Positions 1-18,250 of a stretch of DNA of 64,000 bases are shown here, piece by piece. Below the pieces are notes generated by a model. It was not told the DNA's origin, did not search any database, and saw only the letters and a program-made list of their open reading frames with translations. A program made the position numbers and the translations under genes. This DNA comes from Betaproteobacteria bacterium HGW-Betaproteobacteria-6 (lineage in GTDB: Bacteria; Pseudomonadota; Gammaproteobacteria; Burkholderiales; Rhodocyclaceae). The stretch covers positions 1 to 64,000 of the forward strand of contig PHCF01000049.1 of assembly GCA_002842145.1 (NCBI GenBank). The letters are read 5' to 3'. How positions within the stretch are numbered: position 1 is the first letter of the stretch; the number at the start of each line of letters is the position of its first letter.

Positions 1-49
1 CATGGGTGCGCTTGCGGCGCACGACCGACGGTTGATACGTGCGTTTCAT
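1..49 (-). CDS. rpmH: 50S ribosomal protein L34 (partial, runs off left edge)
   Basis: Reverse complement reads MKRTYQPSVVRRKRTH, the L34 N-terminus; located upstream of dnaA. Confidence 0.93.
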   Translation of the reverse strand, partial: MKRTYQPSVVRRKRTH

Positions 50-134
50 GTTGTAATCCCTTGATGTGCGAAGAAAAACGCGTGATTACACCTTGTTTGT
101 TGGTGTTCTGTCAAGATCAATTAATTTTAAAAGC

Positions 135-143
135 TGTGGATAA
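135..143 (-). promoter_or_regulatory. DnaA box (TTATCCACA on minus strand) in rpmH-dnaA spacer
   Basis: TGTGGATAA on plus strand, next to AT-rich ATCAATTAATTTTAAAA. Confidence 0.7.
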
Positions 144-284
144 CTTCCGTGAATGGGGGGTAAAATCTTGCCTTTGCTGGCGACTGACGGTTAGCCAGCC
201 AAATCAAAATAAGTTTTCAAATCAAGTATCTAATAACCGCCATCGGTCTTCGATCCGAATGCGCGGGGAGGAGTGTTTTCTTAG

Positions 285-1676
285 ATGGCCGGTTTCTGGG
301 AATCCTGTTTGCAGCGCTTTGAGCAGGAATTGCCCGCGCAGCAATTCAACACCTGGATCAAGCCCTTGCGGCTCGAAGGGGAAACCACGGCTCTGGACGA
401 CGGTCTGCGCCTTATCGCTCCGAATACCTTCATCTTGAAGTGGGTACGCGACCGCTATCTGACTCGTATTGAAGAATACAGCCGCAGCTTCTTCTCCGGG
501 CCGGTCAACATCGCGCTGATTATTGGCAGCGGAAAAGCTGGCAATCGGATTGAGGCTGGCAGCGAAGCTGGTGATAAATCTCCAAGCAAGGCTGCTGCCA
601 ATAGCCAAAAAAAGGCCCCCGCTGCTGACAAGCCGCGGGCCAAGAGCGGAAATTACGAAAAATCCAGGTTGTTTCAGTCATTTACTTTCGACAATCTGGT
701 GGTCGGCAAGGCCAATGATCTTGCTCGGGCTGCTGCCGTCCAGGTGGCGAACAACCCCGGTGGCGCCTACAACCCGCTATTCATTTACGGTGGTGCCGGC
801 CTTGGCAAGACTCACCTGATTCACGCCATCGGCAACGCCATCGTTGCTGAAAACCCGGAAAAGATTGTGCGCTATGTTCATGCCGAGGATTACTACTCGG
901 ATGTCGTGCGCGCCTACCAGCAAAAGTCCTTCGATACTTTCAAGCGTACCTATCGTTCGCTCGACGTGCTGTTGCTCGATGATGTCCAGTTCTTCAACGG
1001 CAAGAATCGTTCGCAGGAGGAGTTTTTCTTCCTGTTCAATGCGCTGATCGAAGCACGCAAGCAGATCATCATCACCTGCGATACCTATCCAAAAGACATC
1101 AACGGCCTCGATGACCGTCTGGTCACGCGCTTCGACTGGGGCCTGACTGTCCAGATCGAGCCACCTGAACTGGAAATGCGTGTCGCCATTCTGAAGAAGA
1201 AGGCAGAAGCCGAAGGCATTCATCTCGACGATGAAGTTCCTTTCTTCATCGCCAAGCATTTGCGTTCCAATGTGCGTGAACTCGAAGGCGCCCTGAAAAA
1301 GGTTCTGGCCTACTCGTCCTTCCATGGCCGCGCCATCGCGCTGGACCTGACCAAGGAAGCGCTCAAGGACGTTATTGGTTCGGCCCGTAATGTCGGCATC
1401 GACAACATCCAGAAGACCGTTGCCGATTACTACAAGATGAAGGTTGCCGAACTGTTCTCGAAAAAGCGTACCCGCGCCATTGCCCGACCCCGTCAGGTTG
1501 CCATGTGGTTGTGCCGGGAAGTGACCTCACACAGTTTTCCGGAAATCGGCGATGCCTTTGGCGGCCGCGATCACACGACGGTCATTCATGCCGTCAAGAC
1601 CATCGACGCCTTGCGCCTCAAGGAAAACGAACTCAACCACGACCTGCATGTATTGCTGCAGGTATTGAAAGGGTGA
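285..1676 (+). CDS. dnaA: Chromosomal replication initiator DnaA
   Basis: 463 aa; Walker A GGAGLGKTHL, LLLDDVQF, C-terminal HTH FGGRDHTTVIHA. Confidence 0.98.
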   Translation: MAGFWESCLQRFEQELPAQQFNTWIKPLRLEGETTALDDGLRLIAPNTFILKWVRDRYLTRIEEYSRSFFSGPVNIALIIGSGKAGNRIEAGSEAGDKSPSKAAANSQKKAPAADKPRAKSGNYEKSRLFQSFTFDNLVVGKANDLARAAAVQVANNPGGAYNPLFIYGGAGLGKTHLIHAIGNAIVAENPEKIVRYVHAEDYYSDVVRAYQQKSFDTFKRTYRSLDVLLLDDVQFFNGKNRSQEEFFFLFNALIEARKQIIITCDTYPKDINGLDDRLVTRFDWGLTVQIEPPELEMRVAILKKKAEAEGIHLDDEVPFFIAKHLRSNVRELEGALKKVLAYSSFHGRAIALDLTKEALKDVIGSARNVGIDNIQKTVADYYKMKVAELFSKKRTRAIARPRQVAMWLCREVTSHSFPEIGDAFGGRDHTTVIHAVKTIDALRLKENELNHDLHVLLQVLKG

Positions 1677-1885
1677 GGTTGTCGATAAGTCTGTGGGAAA
1701 GCTGTGTATGAATTGTGGATCATATGGAATTACCCACTTTGTGGGAAAATTGTCCGGATTTCACCCACAGGCAATCCAGTCGTTTTCGCAGACCGTAAAA
1801 TCTGATTCAATCCGCTGAAATTAAACAATATTTTTCAGTTATTCACAGAATTGTTCCCGATATAGTCTACTTAGGAATTTAATTT
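1677..1885. other. Putative oriC (dnaA-dnaN spacer)
   Basis: AT-rich spacer with TTATTCACA (1839-1847) and near-consensus boxes TGTGGATCA (1714-1722) and TGTGTATGA (1703-1711); classical position between dnaA and dnaN. Confidence 0.55.
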
Positions 1886-5505
<3,620 letters not shown>

Positions 5506-5526
5506 CCGTCGGTTTTGTCAGTTCAG

Positions 5527-5550
5527 AAAAGGCTCCGCAGGGAGCCTTTT
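5527..5550 (+). terminator. Terminator after gyrB
   Basis: AAAAGGCTCC-gcag-GGAGCCTTTT. Confidence 0.85.
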
Positions 5551-5572
5551 CCATTTTGACGAGAGGTTGGGT

Positions 5573-6025
5573 ATGCGGGTTGTCGTTCAGCGGGTCAGGG
5601 AGGCCAGTGTTACGGTCAACCGGGAAATTTGCGGAAAAATTGAGTCGGGCCTGCTCGTCCTGGCCGGATTCGAGGCTGATGACGGGGCCGCCGATATTGA
5701 CTGGATGGCCGGCAAGATCGTTCGCCTGCGGCTGTTTGCTGACGAGAACGGGGTTATGAACCGCAGCGTCGTTGAGGCGGGCGGGCAGATTCTCGCGGTT
5801 TCCCAATTCACGCTTTATGCCTCGGTGAAAAAGGGTAATCGGCCGTCGTGGAGTCGGGCGGCGCGCGGCGATGTATCGCAGCCGCTATTCGAGCAGTTTG
5901 TTGCCCGCTTGTCGGCCGAACTGGGCAAGCCGGTGCCGACCGGGGTTTTTGGCGCCGACATGGAGGTCAGCCTGGTCAACGACGGGCCGGTCACGCTGAC
6001 TATTGATTCGAAGGCGCCGGAATAG
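5573..6025 (+). CDS. dtd: D-aminoacyl-tRNA deacylase
   Basis: [16 protein letters not shown]...SQFTLYA...KGNRPSW; 151 aa. Confidence 0.93.
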   Translation: MRVVVQRVREASVTVNREICGKIESGLLVLAGFEADDGAADIDWMAGKIVRLRLFADENGVMNRSVVEAGGQILAVSQFTLYASVKKGNRPSWSRAARGDVSQPLFEQFVARLSAELGKPVPTGVFGADMEVSLVNDGPVTLTIDSKAPE

Positions 6026-6031
6026 GCGGGC

Positions 6032-6868
6032 TCAGTCGCTGGCAAACGCCGTGTGGAGGCGGACGATGCCCGCCAGCCCTCCCATCGCCAGCCCGATACC
6101 CGTGGCCGGGTCGGGCACTTCCGGTTCGCCGGGGTTGATGCGGATGAGCCGGCCGTTGCAGTTCTCGGAAAAATGACGGACGGTCGGGATGTTCGTCCCG
6201 GCACCGATCTCAATGCAGACGAGACGATCGACTGTGGCCAGCCATTGTTGCAGGCGGTGGTATTGCAGCATCGTCCGCCGATCCACCCAGCCCCAGTCGC
6301 CAAACATCAGGATATTCGGGCGGGCCAGGGCGCCGCAGTGCGGGCAATGAGGCAATTCATTGCGCAGTCGACAGTTGTCAGTGTCGATTTCGGGATGAAA
6401 GTCGTCGGCGGTCCAGATGTGTTCGCCACAACCCGCGGCGCATTGCAGATGATGGATGGAGCCGTGAATTTCACAAACCAGGTCGGTACCGAATCCGGCT
6501 TTCTGGAACTGGCCGTCGACATTGCTGGTGAAGGCGCGGAGGCCGTGCGGCATGCCTTTCGCCAGTTCGCGGAGCAGGGCGAAGCCGGCGTGTGGCGGGG
6601 TTTTCCGGTAGAGGGCGAGGCGATGGCCGTAGAAGCCCCAGGCGAGGCGCGGGTCGTTTTCGAAGGCGGTGGGGTTGGCGATCGATTCGAAGCTGACTCT
6701 GGCCCGGCCGAGCGCCGGATAGACGGACCAGAAGCCGCCCGGCCCGCGAAAATCGGGCAGGCCGGAATCGATGCCCATGCCGGCGCCGGCGGTGATGAGC
6801 AGGGCGTCAGCCTGATGCAGCCAATCGGCTGCCCGGGCAATGTTTCGGCTTTCCTGCGGCTCAGTCAC
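6032..6868 (-). CDS. SIR2-family NAD-dependent protein deacylase
   Basis: TAGAGMGIDSGLPDFRG, FTSNVDGQF, CEIHGSIHHLQC, paired Cys motifs. Confidence 0.9.
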   Translation of the reverse strand: MTEPQESRNIARAADWLHQADALLITAGAGMGIDSGLPDFRGPGGFWSVYPALGRARVSFESIANPTAFENDPRLAWGFYGHRLALYRKTPPHAGFALLRELAKGMPHGLRAFTSNVDGQFQKAGFGTDLVCEIHGSIHHLQCAAGCGEHIWTADDFHPEIDTDNCRLRNELPHCPHCGALARPNILMFGDWGWVDRRTMLQYHRLQQWLATVDRLVCIEIGAGTNIPTVRHFSENCNGRLIRINPGEPEVPDPATGIGLAMGGLAGIVRLHTAFASD

Positions 6869-6882
6869 GGCGGTTTTGACTG

Positions 6883-6919
6883 AATCCCACGGTCAACCGG
6901 GAAAAAGGCCAAAAATTGA
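6883..6919 (-). repeat. Dispersed motif copy
   Basis: Minus: tcaatttttggcctttttcccGGTTGACCGTGGGATT. Confidence 0.6.
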
Positions 6920-6931
6920 AATGATCCGGCC

Positions 6932-8071
6932 TTAGTCCAGGCCGCCTTCGGTGCTGGCCAGTACGCCCGGGTAACCGGTTGGATCATCCTTGTGGTGAAA
7001 AATCTCGTTGATCTGGAATTCCAGGTCGGTGAGGGCGCCGTGTTCGTCGGCGTAGATTTCCTTGATGCGGAGGATTTCCGGTATCGCTAGCTGGAAAGCG
7101 TTGATCAGTTGTGGGTCGAAATGCTTGCCGGATTGCTCGTAGAGATATTGCAGGGCTTCCTCGACCGGCACCGCTTTCTTGTACGGGCGCACCGAAACGA
7201 GGGCATCGAAGACATCGGCGATGGCCACAATGCGGCCTTCGAGCGGGATGTTCTCGCCGGCCAACTGCTGCGGGTAGCCGCTGCCATCCCATTTTTCGTG
7301 GTGGGTGAGGGCGATGATGCGCGAAGTCTCGAGCAGCTCGTTATCGTGTTTGCCGATGATTTCGGCGCCCATGATAGGGTGCTGGTGCATGACTTCCCAT
7401 TCAGCCGCATCGAGTTTCCCGGGTTTGAGCAGGATGGCGTCGGGGATGCCTATCTTGCCAATGTCGTGCATCGGCGCGGTGTTGAAAATGATGTTGGCAG
7501 CCTCTTCGCCGAGGCCGTGGGCGACGGCGATGATGCGGGCGTAGTGGCTCATGCGCAGCACGTGGTTACCGGTCTCGTTGTCCTTGAACTCGGCGGCCCG
7601 GCCAAGACGACGGATGATCTGCTGGCGGGTCGTGAGCAACTCGTGGGTGCGCTGGCGAACCATCCGCTCAAGCTCGCGCGACTGGTCGTAGAGCGCGAGA
7701 TGGGTGCGGACACGGGCTTTGACGATGGGCGGGCTGATCGGCTTGGTGATGTAATCGACGGCACCCGTTTCCAGGCCGCGCTGTTCATCCTCGGTGCTGG
7801 TCATGGCAGTGACGAAAATGATCGGAATGCGCCGCCGGTCGGGGTTCGATTTGAGGCGCCGGCAGATTTCCAGGCCGGAGAGCCCGGGCATCATGATGTC
7901 GAGCAGAATGAGGTCGGGTGGCTCGTCGGAGTACACGATCTTGAGTGCCTTCTCGCCCGAGGTGGCAATGCGGATCCGATAGTCGTCACGCAGCACTTCG
8001 CTGAGCAGATCGATGTTTTCCGGGCTGTCGTCGACGACCAGAATGCATTGTTTGGGGAGCAAGGGGGACAT
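6932..8071 (-). CDS. Response regulator with HD-GYP domain (putative c-di-GMP phosphodiesterase)
   Basis: REC ILVVDDSPENIDLL...LLDIMMPGLSG; HDIGKIGIPD, HHEKWDGSGYP. Start chosen at MSPLLPKQ; upstream ORF extension not supported. Confidence 0.9.
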   Translation of the reverse strand: MSPLLPKQCILVVDDSPENIDLLSEVLRDDYRIRIATSGEKALKIVYSDEPPDLILLDIMMPGLSGLEICRRLKSNPDRRRIPIIFVTAMTSTEDEQRGLETGAVDYITKPISPPIVKARVRTHLALYDQSRELERMVRQRTHELLTTRQQIIRRLGRAAEFKDNETGNHVLRMSHYARIIAVAHGLGEEAANIIFNTAPMHDIGKIGIPDAILLKPGKLDAAEWEVMHQHPIMGAEIIGKHDNELLETSRIIALTHHEKWDGSGYPQQLAGENIPLEGRIVAIADVFDALVSVRPYKKAVPVEEALQYLYEQSGKHFDPQLINAFQLAIPEILRIKEIYADEHGALTDLEFQINEIFHHKDDPTGYPGVLASTEGGLD

Positions 8072-8096
8072 GATCGGTGGGGTCTCGTGGGTAAGC

Positions 8097-12308
<4,212 letters not shown>

Positions 12309-12423
12309 TCTTTCTCCTCTGTGCGAATGCTTACGCTGCCCTGTCTAGGAATTATTGTTTTTGTACCGGAAGCAATGTTACGAGATAGTCGTGTCGGCCG
12401 TATACATGTCAGGAGAATGATTT

Positions 12424-13452
12424 TTACGGAACGACGGTGACTTCAGGCGGCTGGCCGATGAATTCGAGGCGCTGGCGCAAGGCATCGGTGACGAAAATCC
12501 GGTTGTTACGGTCAACGCGCAAAACGAGGCCGATTTCCATCTTCTTTGCCATTTCGCGCCAGCCGTCCGGGCCGGCGATGAAGATCGGCTTGGAGGCGGC
12601 ATCGGACAGTGTGCCGGCTTTCGGCCCGGCCGGGATGAGTACGGTGACGGCCTGCGTCTGGTCGGCCGGGTAGCCGGTGCGCGGGTCGAGCAGGTGGGCG
12701 TAGCGCCGGCCTTCGACTTCGAAGAAGCGCTGGTAGTCGCCCGAGGTGCCGATCGCTTCGCCGTCGGCCAGCGTCACCGTGGCCAGCGGCCCGGCCTGGC
12801 GCGGATGCTGGATGCCGACACGCCACGGCTTGCCTTGCTTGCTGCCGAGCGCCATGACGTTGCCGCCGATGTTGATCAGCGCGTTGTTGATGCCCTGGGC
12901 GCGCAGGATGGTGGCGGCGCGGTCGAGGGCGACGCCCTTGAGGTAGCCGCCGAAATCGAGGGCGACGCCGGCGTTGCGGCTGCGCACGGTGGTGCCGTCT
13001 AGGCTGATGTCGGCAATCGATGGCTTGTTCGCCAGCCAGGCCTTGATGTCGTCCGGCGGCGGCAGCTCGGCCTTGAATTCGTCAGCCTGGAAGCCCCACA
13101 GCTTGATGAGCTGGCCGATGCCGGGGTCGAACAGGTAGTCGCCCTGTTTCGACAGCGCCTGGGCTTCCCGGACGAAGTCGGCGAGCTCCGGGCTGACTTC
13201 CCACGGTCGACCGGAAAAAATGGCCGAATTCAAGGCCGTCAGTTCCGATGGCTGCCACGCGTGGTAGGCGCGGTGCAGGCGGTCGAATTCGCGCAGCACG
13301 GCACCGATGGCCTTGCGCCCCTGCTCGGGTTCTTCGCTGACCACGAGCACTTCGACGCGGGTGCCGAAGACGTAGGCCTGCTGTTCCTGCAGGGGCGTGC
13401 GCCCGCAGGCGGCGAGGATCAGCGCACAGCAGACAATCAGGAAATGCCGCAT
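12424..13452 (-). CDS. apbE: FAD:protein FMN transferase (ApbE lipoprotein)
   Basis: Lipobox LILAACG; DFGGYLKGVALD, GGNVMALGSKQGKPWRVGIQHP, LLDPRTGYPA. Confidence 0.9.
   Translation of the reverse strand: MRHFLIVCCALILAACGRTPLQEQQAYVFGTRVEVLVVSEEPEQGRKAIGAVLREFDRLHRAYHAWQPSELTALNSAIFSGRPWEVSPELADFVREAQALSKQGDYLFDPGIGQLIKLWGFQADEFKAELPPPDDIKAWLANKPSIADISLDGTTVRSRNAGVALDFGGYLKGVALDRAATILRAQGINNALINIGGNVMALGSKQGKPWRVGIQHPRQAGPLATVTLADGEAIGTSGDYQRFFEVEGRRYAHLLDPRTGYPADQTQAVTVLIPAGPKAGTLSDAASKPIFIAGPDGWREMAKKMEIGLVLRVDRNNRIFVTDALRQRLEFIGQPPEVTVVP
13198..13231 (-). repeat. Dispersed motif copy (inside apbE)
   Basis: Minus: gaattcggccattttttccGGTCGACCGTGGGAAG. Confidence 0.5.
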
Positions 13453-14456
13453 GCGTGTTCGATGGCGGTGATGAAAGCGCCGGCTGCATCGAACCCCGAC
13501 TGCTGGCGGATCTCGACCATGCAGGTCGGGCTGGTCACGTTGATTTCGGTCAGCCGGTCGCCGATGACGTCGATGCCGACCAGCATGAGCCCGCGCTTGA
13601 TGAGGACGGGGCCGATGGCTTCGGCGATTTCGCGGTCACTGGCCGACAGTTCCTGGGCGACGCCGGTGCCGCCGACGGCGAGGTTGCCGCGCGTTTCGCC
13701 GGCCTTGGGGATGCGCGCCAGGCAGAAGGGCACGGGCTTGCCGGCGATGATCAGGATGCGCTTGTCGCCCTGGCTGATCTCGGGCACGTAACACTGTGCC
13801 ATGATCGTCCGGGCGCCTTCGTGTGTCAGCGTTTCGACGATGACGTTGCGGTTCGGGTCGTTGCGATGGACGCGGAAAATCTGGCTGCCGCCCATGCCGT
13901 CGAGCGGCTTGAGGATGACGTCACGCTGCTCGTCGATGAAATGATGAAGCTGCGCCATGTTGCGGGTTACGACGGTCGACGGCGAAAAACGGGCAAATTC
14001 CATGATCGCCAGTTTTTCGGAATGATCGCGCAGCGCCCGCGGCCGGTTGAAAACCTTGACACCGTCGGCCTCGGCCCGTTCGAGCAGCCAGGTTGCCGTC
14101 AGGTATTCCGCATCGAAGGGCGGATCCTTGCGCATGACGATCGCGTCGAAGGTGGTCAGCGGCAACCACTCGCGGCCGGTTTCACGATACCAGTCGTGGT
14201 CGTCGGGGCGCAGGTGAAGGTGGGTCGCCTCGCCGAACACGCCGCCGGCCTGATCGCTCTCTGGCTTGCGCCAGCCGAGGCTGGCGGCGTCGATGGTGTA
14301 AACCTCATGGCCGTGGTGTTCGGCGGCGCGCATCATGGCGACCGACGAATCCTTCCAGGCCTTGAGATGCTCAAGCGGATCGACGACAAATGCCAGTTTC
14401 AAGGATCGGGCGCTACCGCCGAGCAGGTGTTTTTCGAAGTGCAGTTGCTGAGCCAT
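13437..14456 (-). CDS. gshB: Glutathione synthetase
   Basis: 339 aa; LKLAFVVDPLEHLKAWKDSS, VILKPLDGMGGSQIFRV, INVTSPTCM. Confidence 0.95.
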   Translation of the reverse strand: MAQQLHFEKHLLGGSARSLKLAFVVDPLEHLKAWKDSSVAMMRAAEHHGHEVYTIDAASLGWRKPESDQAGGVFGEATHLHLRPDDHDWYRETGREWLPLTTFDAIVMRKDPPFDAEYLTATWLLERAEADGVKVFNRPRALRDHSEKLAIMEFARFSPSTVVTRNMAQLHHFIDEQRDVILKPLDGMGGSQIFRVHRNDPNRNVIVETLTHEGARTIMAQCYVPEISQGDKRILIIAGKPVPFCLARIPKAGETRGNLAVGGTGVAQELSASDREIAEAIGPVLIKRGLMLVGIDVIGDRLTEINVTSPTCMVEIRQQSGFDAAGAFITAIEHACGIS

Positions 14457-14462
14457 GCCGAC

Positions 14463-15749
14463 TCAGACTGCTTCCGGGGCCGTGCGTTCGAGTTCGATGG
14501 CGGCGGCCAGGCAGGCCAGCCGGCCGACCACGCCATAGGCGTAGAAGCGGTTGGGCGCTGCATCCGGGTCGTTGCAGCCGTAATCCGGCATGTTGCAGCC
14601 GGTCTCGAAGGCCAGCGGCTCGAAATGCATGCCCGGTGCGTTGAGGTTTTCATCCTTGCCGCGCCCGGTATGCACCCGGTAGAAGCCGCCGACGACGTAA
14701 CGGTCGACCATGTAGATGACCGGCTCGGCCACCGCGTCGTTGAGCGTTTCAAAGGAATGGACGCCTTCCTGGATGAGCACCTCGGAAACCTCCAGACCTT
14801 CCTTGACGACGCTCATCTTGTTGCGCTGCTTGCGGTTGAGGGCGATGACCTCGTCGACGTTGCGCACGGTCATGATGCCCATGCCGTAGGTCCCGGCATC
14901 GGCCTTGACGACGACGTAGGGCGTCTCCTCAATGTCGTATTCGCGGTACTTTTCCTTGACGATGTCGAGCACGGCCGAGACGTTGGCAGCCAGACATTCC
15001 TCGCCCTGACGCTCGTGGAAATTGACGCTGCGGCACACCGAAAAGGCCGGGTTGATGCGCCACGGGTCGATGCCGATGGCCTTGGCGAAATCGTTGGCGA
15101 CCTGATCGTAGGCGGCAAAATGGTTGGACTTGCGCCGTACCGCCCAGCCGGCATGCACCGGGGGCAGCACGACCTGCTCGTTGAGGCCCTGCAGGATATC
15201 GGGAATGCCGGCCGACAGGTCGTTGTTGAGCAGGATGGCGCAGGGATCGAAGCCATCCAGTCCGAGTCGGTGGCCGGTGCGGACCAGCGGTTCGAGCAGC
15301 AGGTGCTGGCCGTTGGGCAGGTCGATCGGCGTCGGCTGGGTGATTTCCGGGTTGAGCGAGCCGAGGCGCACGTTCAGCCCGGTCTGCTTGAGAATGGCGG
15401 CGATCTGCGCGACGTTCCGCAGGTAGAACTGGTTGCGCGTGTGGTTCTCGGGGATGAGCAGCAGGCTGCGCGCTTCCGGACAGAATTTTTCGATGGCGCT
15501 CATCGCGGCCTGCACGCAGAGCGGCAGGAAAGCGGGGTTCAGGTTATTGAAGCCGCCAGGGAAAAGATTGGTGTCGACCGGCGCCAGCTTGAAGCCGGAA
15601 TTGCGCAGGTCGCACGACGAATAAAACGGCGGCGTGTGCTCCTGCCATTGGCCGCGCAGCCAGTGTTCGATCTGCGGACTGGCCGCCAGGAAGCGCCGTT
15701 CAAGCTCGAGCAGGGGGCCGGTGAGGGCGGTGGTGAGGTGGGGGACCAT
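14463..15749 (-). CDS. gshA: Glutamate-cysteine ligase (proteobacterial GshA-type)
   Basis: 428 aa; FPGGFNNL, VKADAGTYGMGIMTV; adjacent to gshB. Confidence 0.88.
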   Translation of the reverse strand: MVPHLTTALTGPLLELERRFLAASPQIEHWLRGQWQEHTPPFYSSCDLRNSGFKLAPVDTNLFPGGFNNLNPAFLPLCVQAAMSAIEKFCPEARSLLLIPENHTRNQFYLRNVAQIAAILKQTGLNVRLGSLNPEITQPTPIDLPNGQHLLLEPLVRTGHRLGLDGFDPCAILLNNDLSAGIPDILQGLNEQVVLPPVHAGWAVRRKSNHFAAYDQVANDFAKAIGIDPWRINPAFSVCRSVNFHERQGEECLAANVSAVLDIVKEKYREYDIEETPYVVVKADAGTYGMGIMTVRNVDEVIALNRKQRNKMSVVKEGLEVSEVLIQEGVHSFETLNDAVAEPVIYMVDRYVVGGFYRVHTGRGKDENLNAPGMHFEPLAFETGCNMPDYGCNDPDAAPNRFYAYGVVGRLACLAAAIELERTAPEAV

Positions 15750-15897
15750 GTGCTGTCTCTCAATCCGTGTTTTCTATTTTTGGCCGCAAATCTTACACCG
15801 CAGTGCAGCAAAAGTGATCCCTTTGCCGCCGTTAACCCCCTGAAAACAGGTAAAATCCGGCCCTTCGTTTTACCGCTTTTTGCAGATTGGAATCGCC

Positions 15898-17516
15898 GTG
15901 CTTGTCGCCGCCAACATCACCATGCAGTTCGGGGTCAAACCCCTGTTCGAGAACGTCAATGTCAAATTCGGCGAGGGCTATCGCTATGGCCTGATCGGTG
16001 CCAACGGCGCCGGCAAGTCGACTTTCATGAAGATTCTCTGCGGCGCGCTGGAGCCGTCGGCCGGCAATGTCTCGAAAGACAAGCACGAGCGCATGGCCTA
16101 TCTGAAACAGGACCAGTTCGCTTACGAAGACATGCGCGTGCTTGACGTCGTGCTCATGGGCCACGAGGAAATGTGGGCCTGCATGAGCGAGCGCGATGCC
16201 ATCTACGCCAATCCGGAAGCGACCGAAGACGACTACATGAAAGCCGCCGATCTCGAACATCAGTTCGGCGAGATGGACGGCTACACGGCTGAATCCCGGG
16301 CCGGCGAGTTGCTGCTCGGCGTCGGCATTCCGACCAGCCAGCACAACGGCCCGATGAGCGAGGTTGCCCCCGGCTGGAAGCTGCGCGTGCTGCTCTGCCA
16401 GGCGCTGTTCGCCAACCCCGACATCCTGTTGCTCGACGAACCGACCAACAACCTCGACATCAACACCATCCGCTGGCTGGAAGATGTGCTGAACAATCGT
16501 GATTCGACGATGATCATCATCTCTCACGACCGTCACTTCCTGAACCAGGTCTGCACCCACATGGCCGACCTCGATTACGGCAAGATCACGACCTACGCCG
16601 GCAACTACGACGACTTCATGGAGGCCGCCCAGGCCGCCCGCGAACGCCAGCAGAACGCCAACGCCAAGGCCAAGGAACGCATCGCCGAGCTGCAGACCTT
16701 TGTCCGCCGCTTCTCGGCAAACGCCTCCAAGGCCAAGCAGGCGACCAGCCGGATGAAGCTGATCGACAAGCTCAAGCCAGAAGACGTCAAGCCTTCGTCG
16801 CGCCAGTACCCGTGGATCCGCTTCGATTACGACGAGAAGCAGAAGCTGCATCGCCAGGCGGTCGAAATCGAGAACGTTTCCTTCACCTACGAAGGCGGCG
16901 AGCGCAAGATTTTCAACAACCTGACCCTGACCATCAACGCCGGCGAAAAGATCGCCGTGATCGGCGAAAACGGCGTCGGCAAGACGACCTTCCTCAAGCT
17001 GCTCATGGGCGAAGTGACGCCGCAGTTCGGCACCATCAAGTGGGCCGAGAAAGCCAATCCGGGCTATTACGCCCAGGACCATAGCGCCCAGTTCGCCGGC
17101 ACCGAGAGCCTGACCGAATGGATTGCCGGCTACGCTCGGGCCACCATCGACGAGGGCGGCGATCTCGAGACCCTGATCCGCGGCACGCTGGGCCGTCTGC
17201 TCTTCTCGGGTGACGAAGTGAAGAAGCCGGTCAACGTCATTTCCGGCGGCGAGCAGGGCCGCATGCTGTTCGGCAAGCTCATGCTGTCGAAACACAACGT
17301 GCTGCTCATGGACGAGCCGACCAACCCGACATGGAATCGATCGAAGCGCTGAACAGCGGCCTGGAAAAATTCCCCGGTACGCTGGTCTTCGTTTCGCACG
17401 ACCGGGAATTCGTGTCGTCGCTGTCCACCCGTGTCTTCGAGGTCAAGAACGACGGCCGGATCATCGATTACCTTGGCGGCTACGAGGATTACCTGGCGTC
17501 GCAAGGCGTCGAATAA
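15898..17516 (+). CDS. ABC-F family ATPase (YbiT/Ettlike), frameshifted near 17326
   Basis: Two NBDs. GTG start [23 protein letters not shown]1 [11 protein letters not shown] intact; NBD2 reads [14 protein letters not shown] where [16 protein letters not shown] is expected; the remainder continues in another frame (17331-17516). Confidence 0.9.
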
Positions 17517-17526
17517 GAAATCCGCC

Positions 17527-17545
17527 GAAAGCCCTCAGGGCTTTC
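17527..17545 (+). terminator. Hairpin after ABC-F gene
   Basis: GAAAGCCCT-C-AGGGCTTTC. Confidence 0.6.
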
Positions 17546-17555
17546 AACGGATTTC

Positions 17556-17590
17556 AATTTTTGCCTGTTTTTCCGGTTGACCGTGGGAAT
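17556..17590 (+). repeat. Dispersed motif copy
   Basis: aatttttgcctgtttttccGGTTGACCGTGGGAAT. Confidence 0.65.
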
Positions 17591-17608
17591 GCCCGGTTTG
17601 ACCGACAA

Positions 17609-17641
17609 AGGCCGAAACGCAACGCGATTTCGGCCTTTTTT
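17609..17641. terminator. Hairpin terminator between convergent genes
   Basis: AAAGGCCGAAA-N9-TTTCGGCCTTTTTT. Confidence 0.7.
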
Positions 17642-18110
17642 ATTGAATCTTGCCGCCGGCCGCCAAGGTCCGGATGAGGCGGACGCAATCGACATCCGAC
17701 TGGTGGTAGGCCGATTTGACGTATTCGATGTAAGCCCGCTCCTCGGAGTTCGGGTCGGTCGCCAGCGTCGTCTGGTAAGCAAAGCGCAGGAACAGGAAGC
17801 CGGGTTCCGGCTCCTCGATGGTGATCATCAGGCTGCCGCCGGGATGGACCTCGGAGGGCTGGATGTCGAAGCGCACCCACTCCATGTCGACGAGCGTCAC
17901 GCGGTCATGAATCACGGCCGGGCCGAAATCCAGCTCGCGGAGCAGGGTGTCGGCCTGTCGCTCGAGAATGGTGCAGGATTCCAGTCCGGGCAGGAAGGGA
18001 ACGGCGTTTTCGACGCGATGGAGCAGGCCCTGCCACAGCTGATCGCGGGTAATGGTTTCGACCAGCGGGTTTTCCGGGTCGTTGATCTGGATAAGATGTT
18101 CGAAGTTCAT
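17640..18110 (-). CDS. AtaL-like / SRPBCC (DUF1857-like) family protein
   Basis: MNFEHLIQINDPENPLVETITRDQLWQGLLHRVENAVPFLPG; start could be further upstream. Confidence 0.65.
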   Translation of the reverse strand: MNFEHLIQINDPENPLVETITRDQLWQGLLHRVENAVPFLPGLESCTILERQADTLLRELDFGPAVIHDRVTLVDMEWVRFDIQPSEVHPGGSLMITIEEPEPGFLFLRFAYQTTLATDPNSEERAYIEYVKSAYHQSDVDCVRLIRTLAAGGKIQ

Positions 18111-18250
18111 GGATATATTGTATTTCATCGCCCGGCCGCCCATTGCTTTGTCGACCGCGCCTTGCCGTGCTATTCGCACTGCCGGCGGCTTGTCTTCGCG
18201 CACTGGACAGCCGGGCGATGAAATAGTTGGCTCGTGTTAACATCCCGGCC

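Noticed and set aside
61-438. ORF overlapping the rpmH-dnaA spacer
   Set aside because: Overlaps oriC-type spacer and the dnaA start; no protein-like features.
13455-16145. 896-aa ORF antisense to gshB/gshA
   Set aside because: Shadow ORF; the opposite-strand proteins are complete and conserved.
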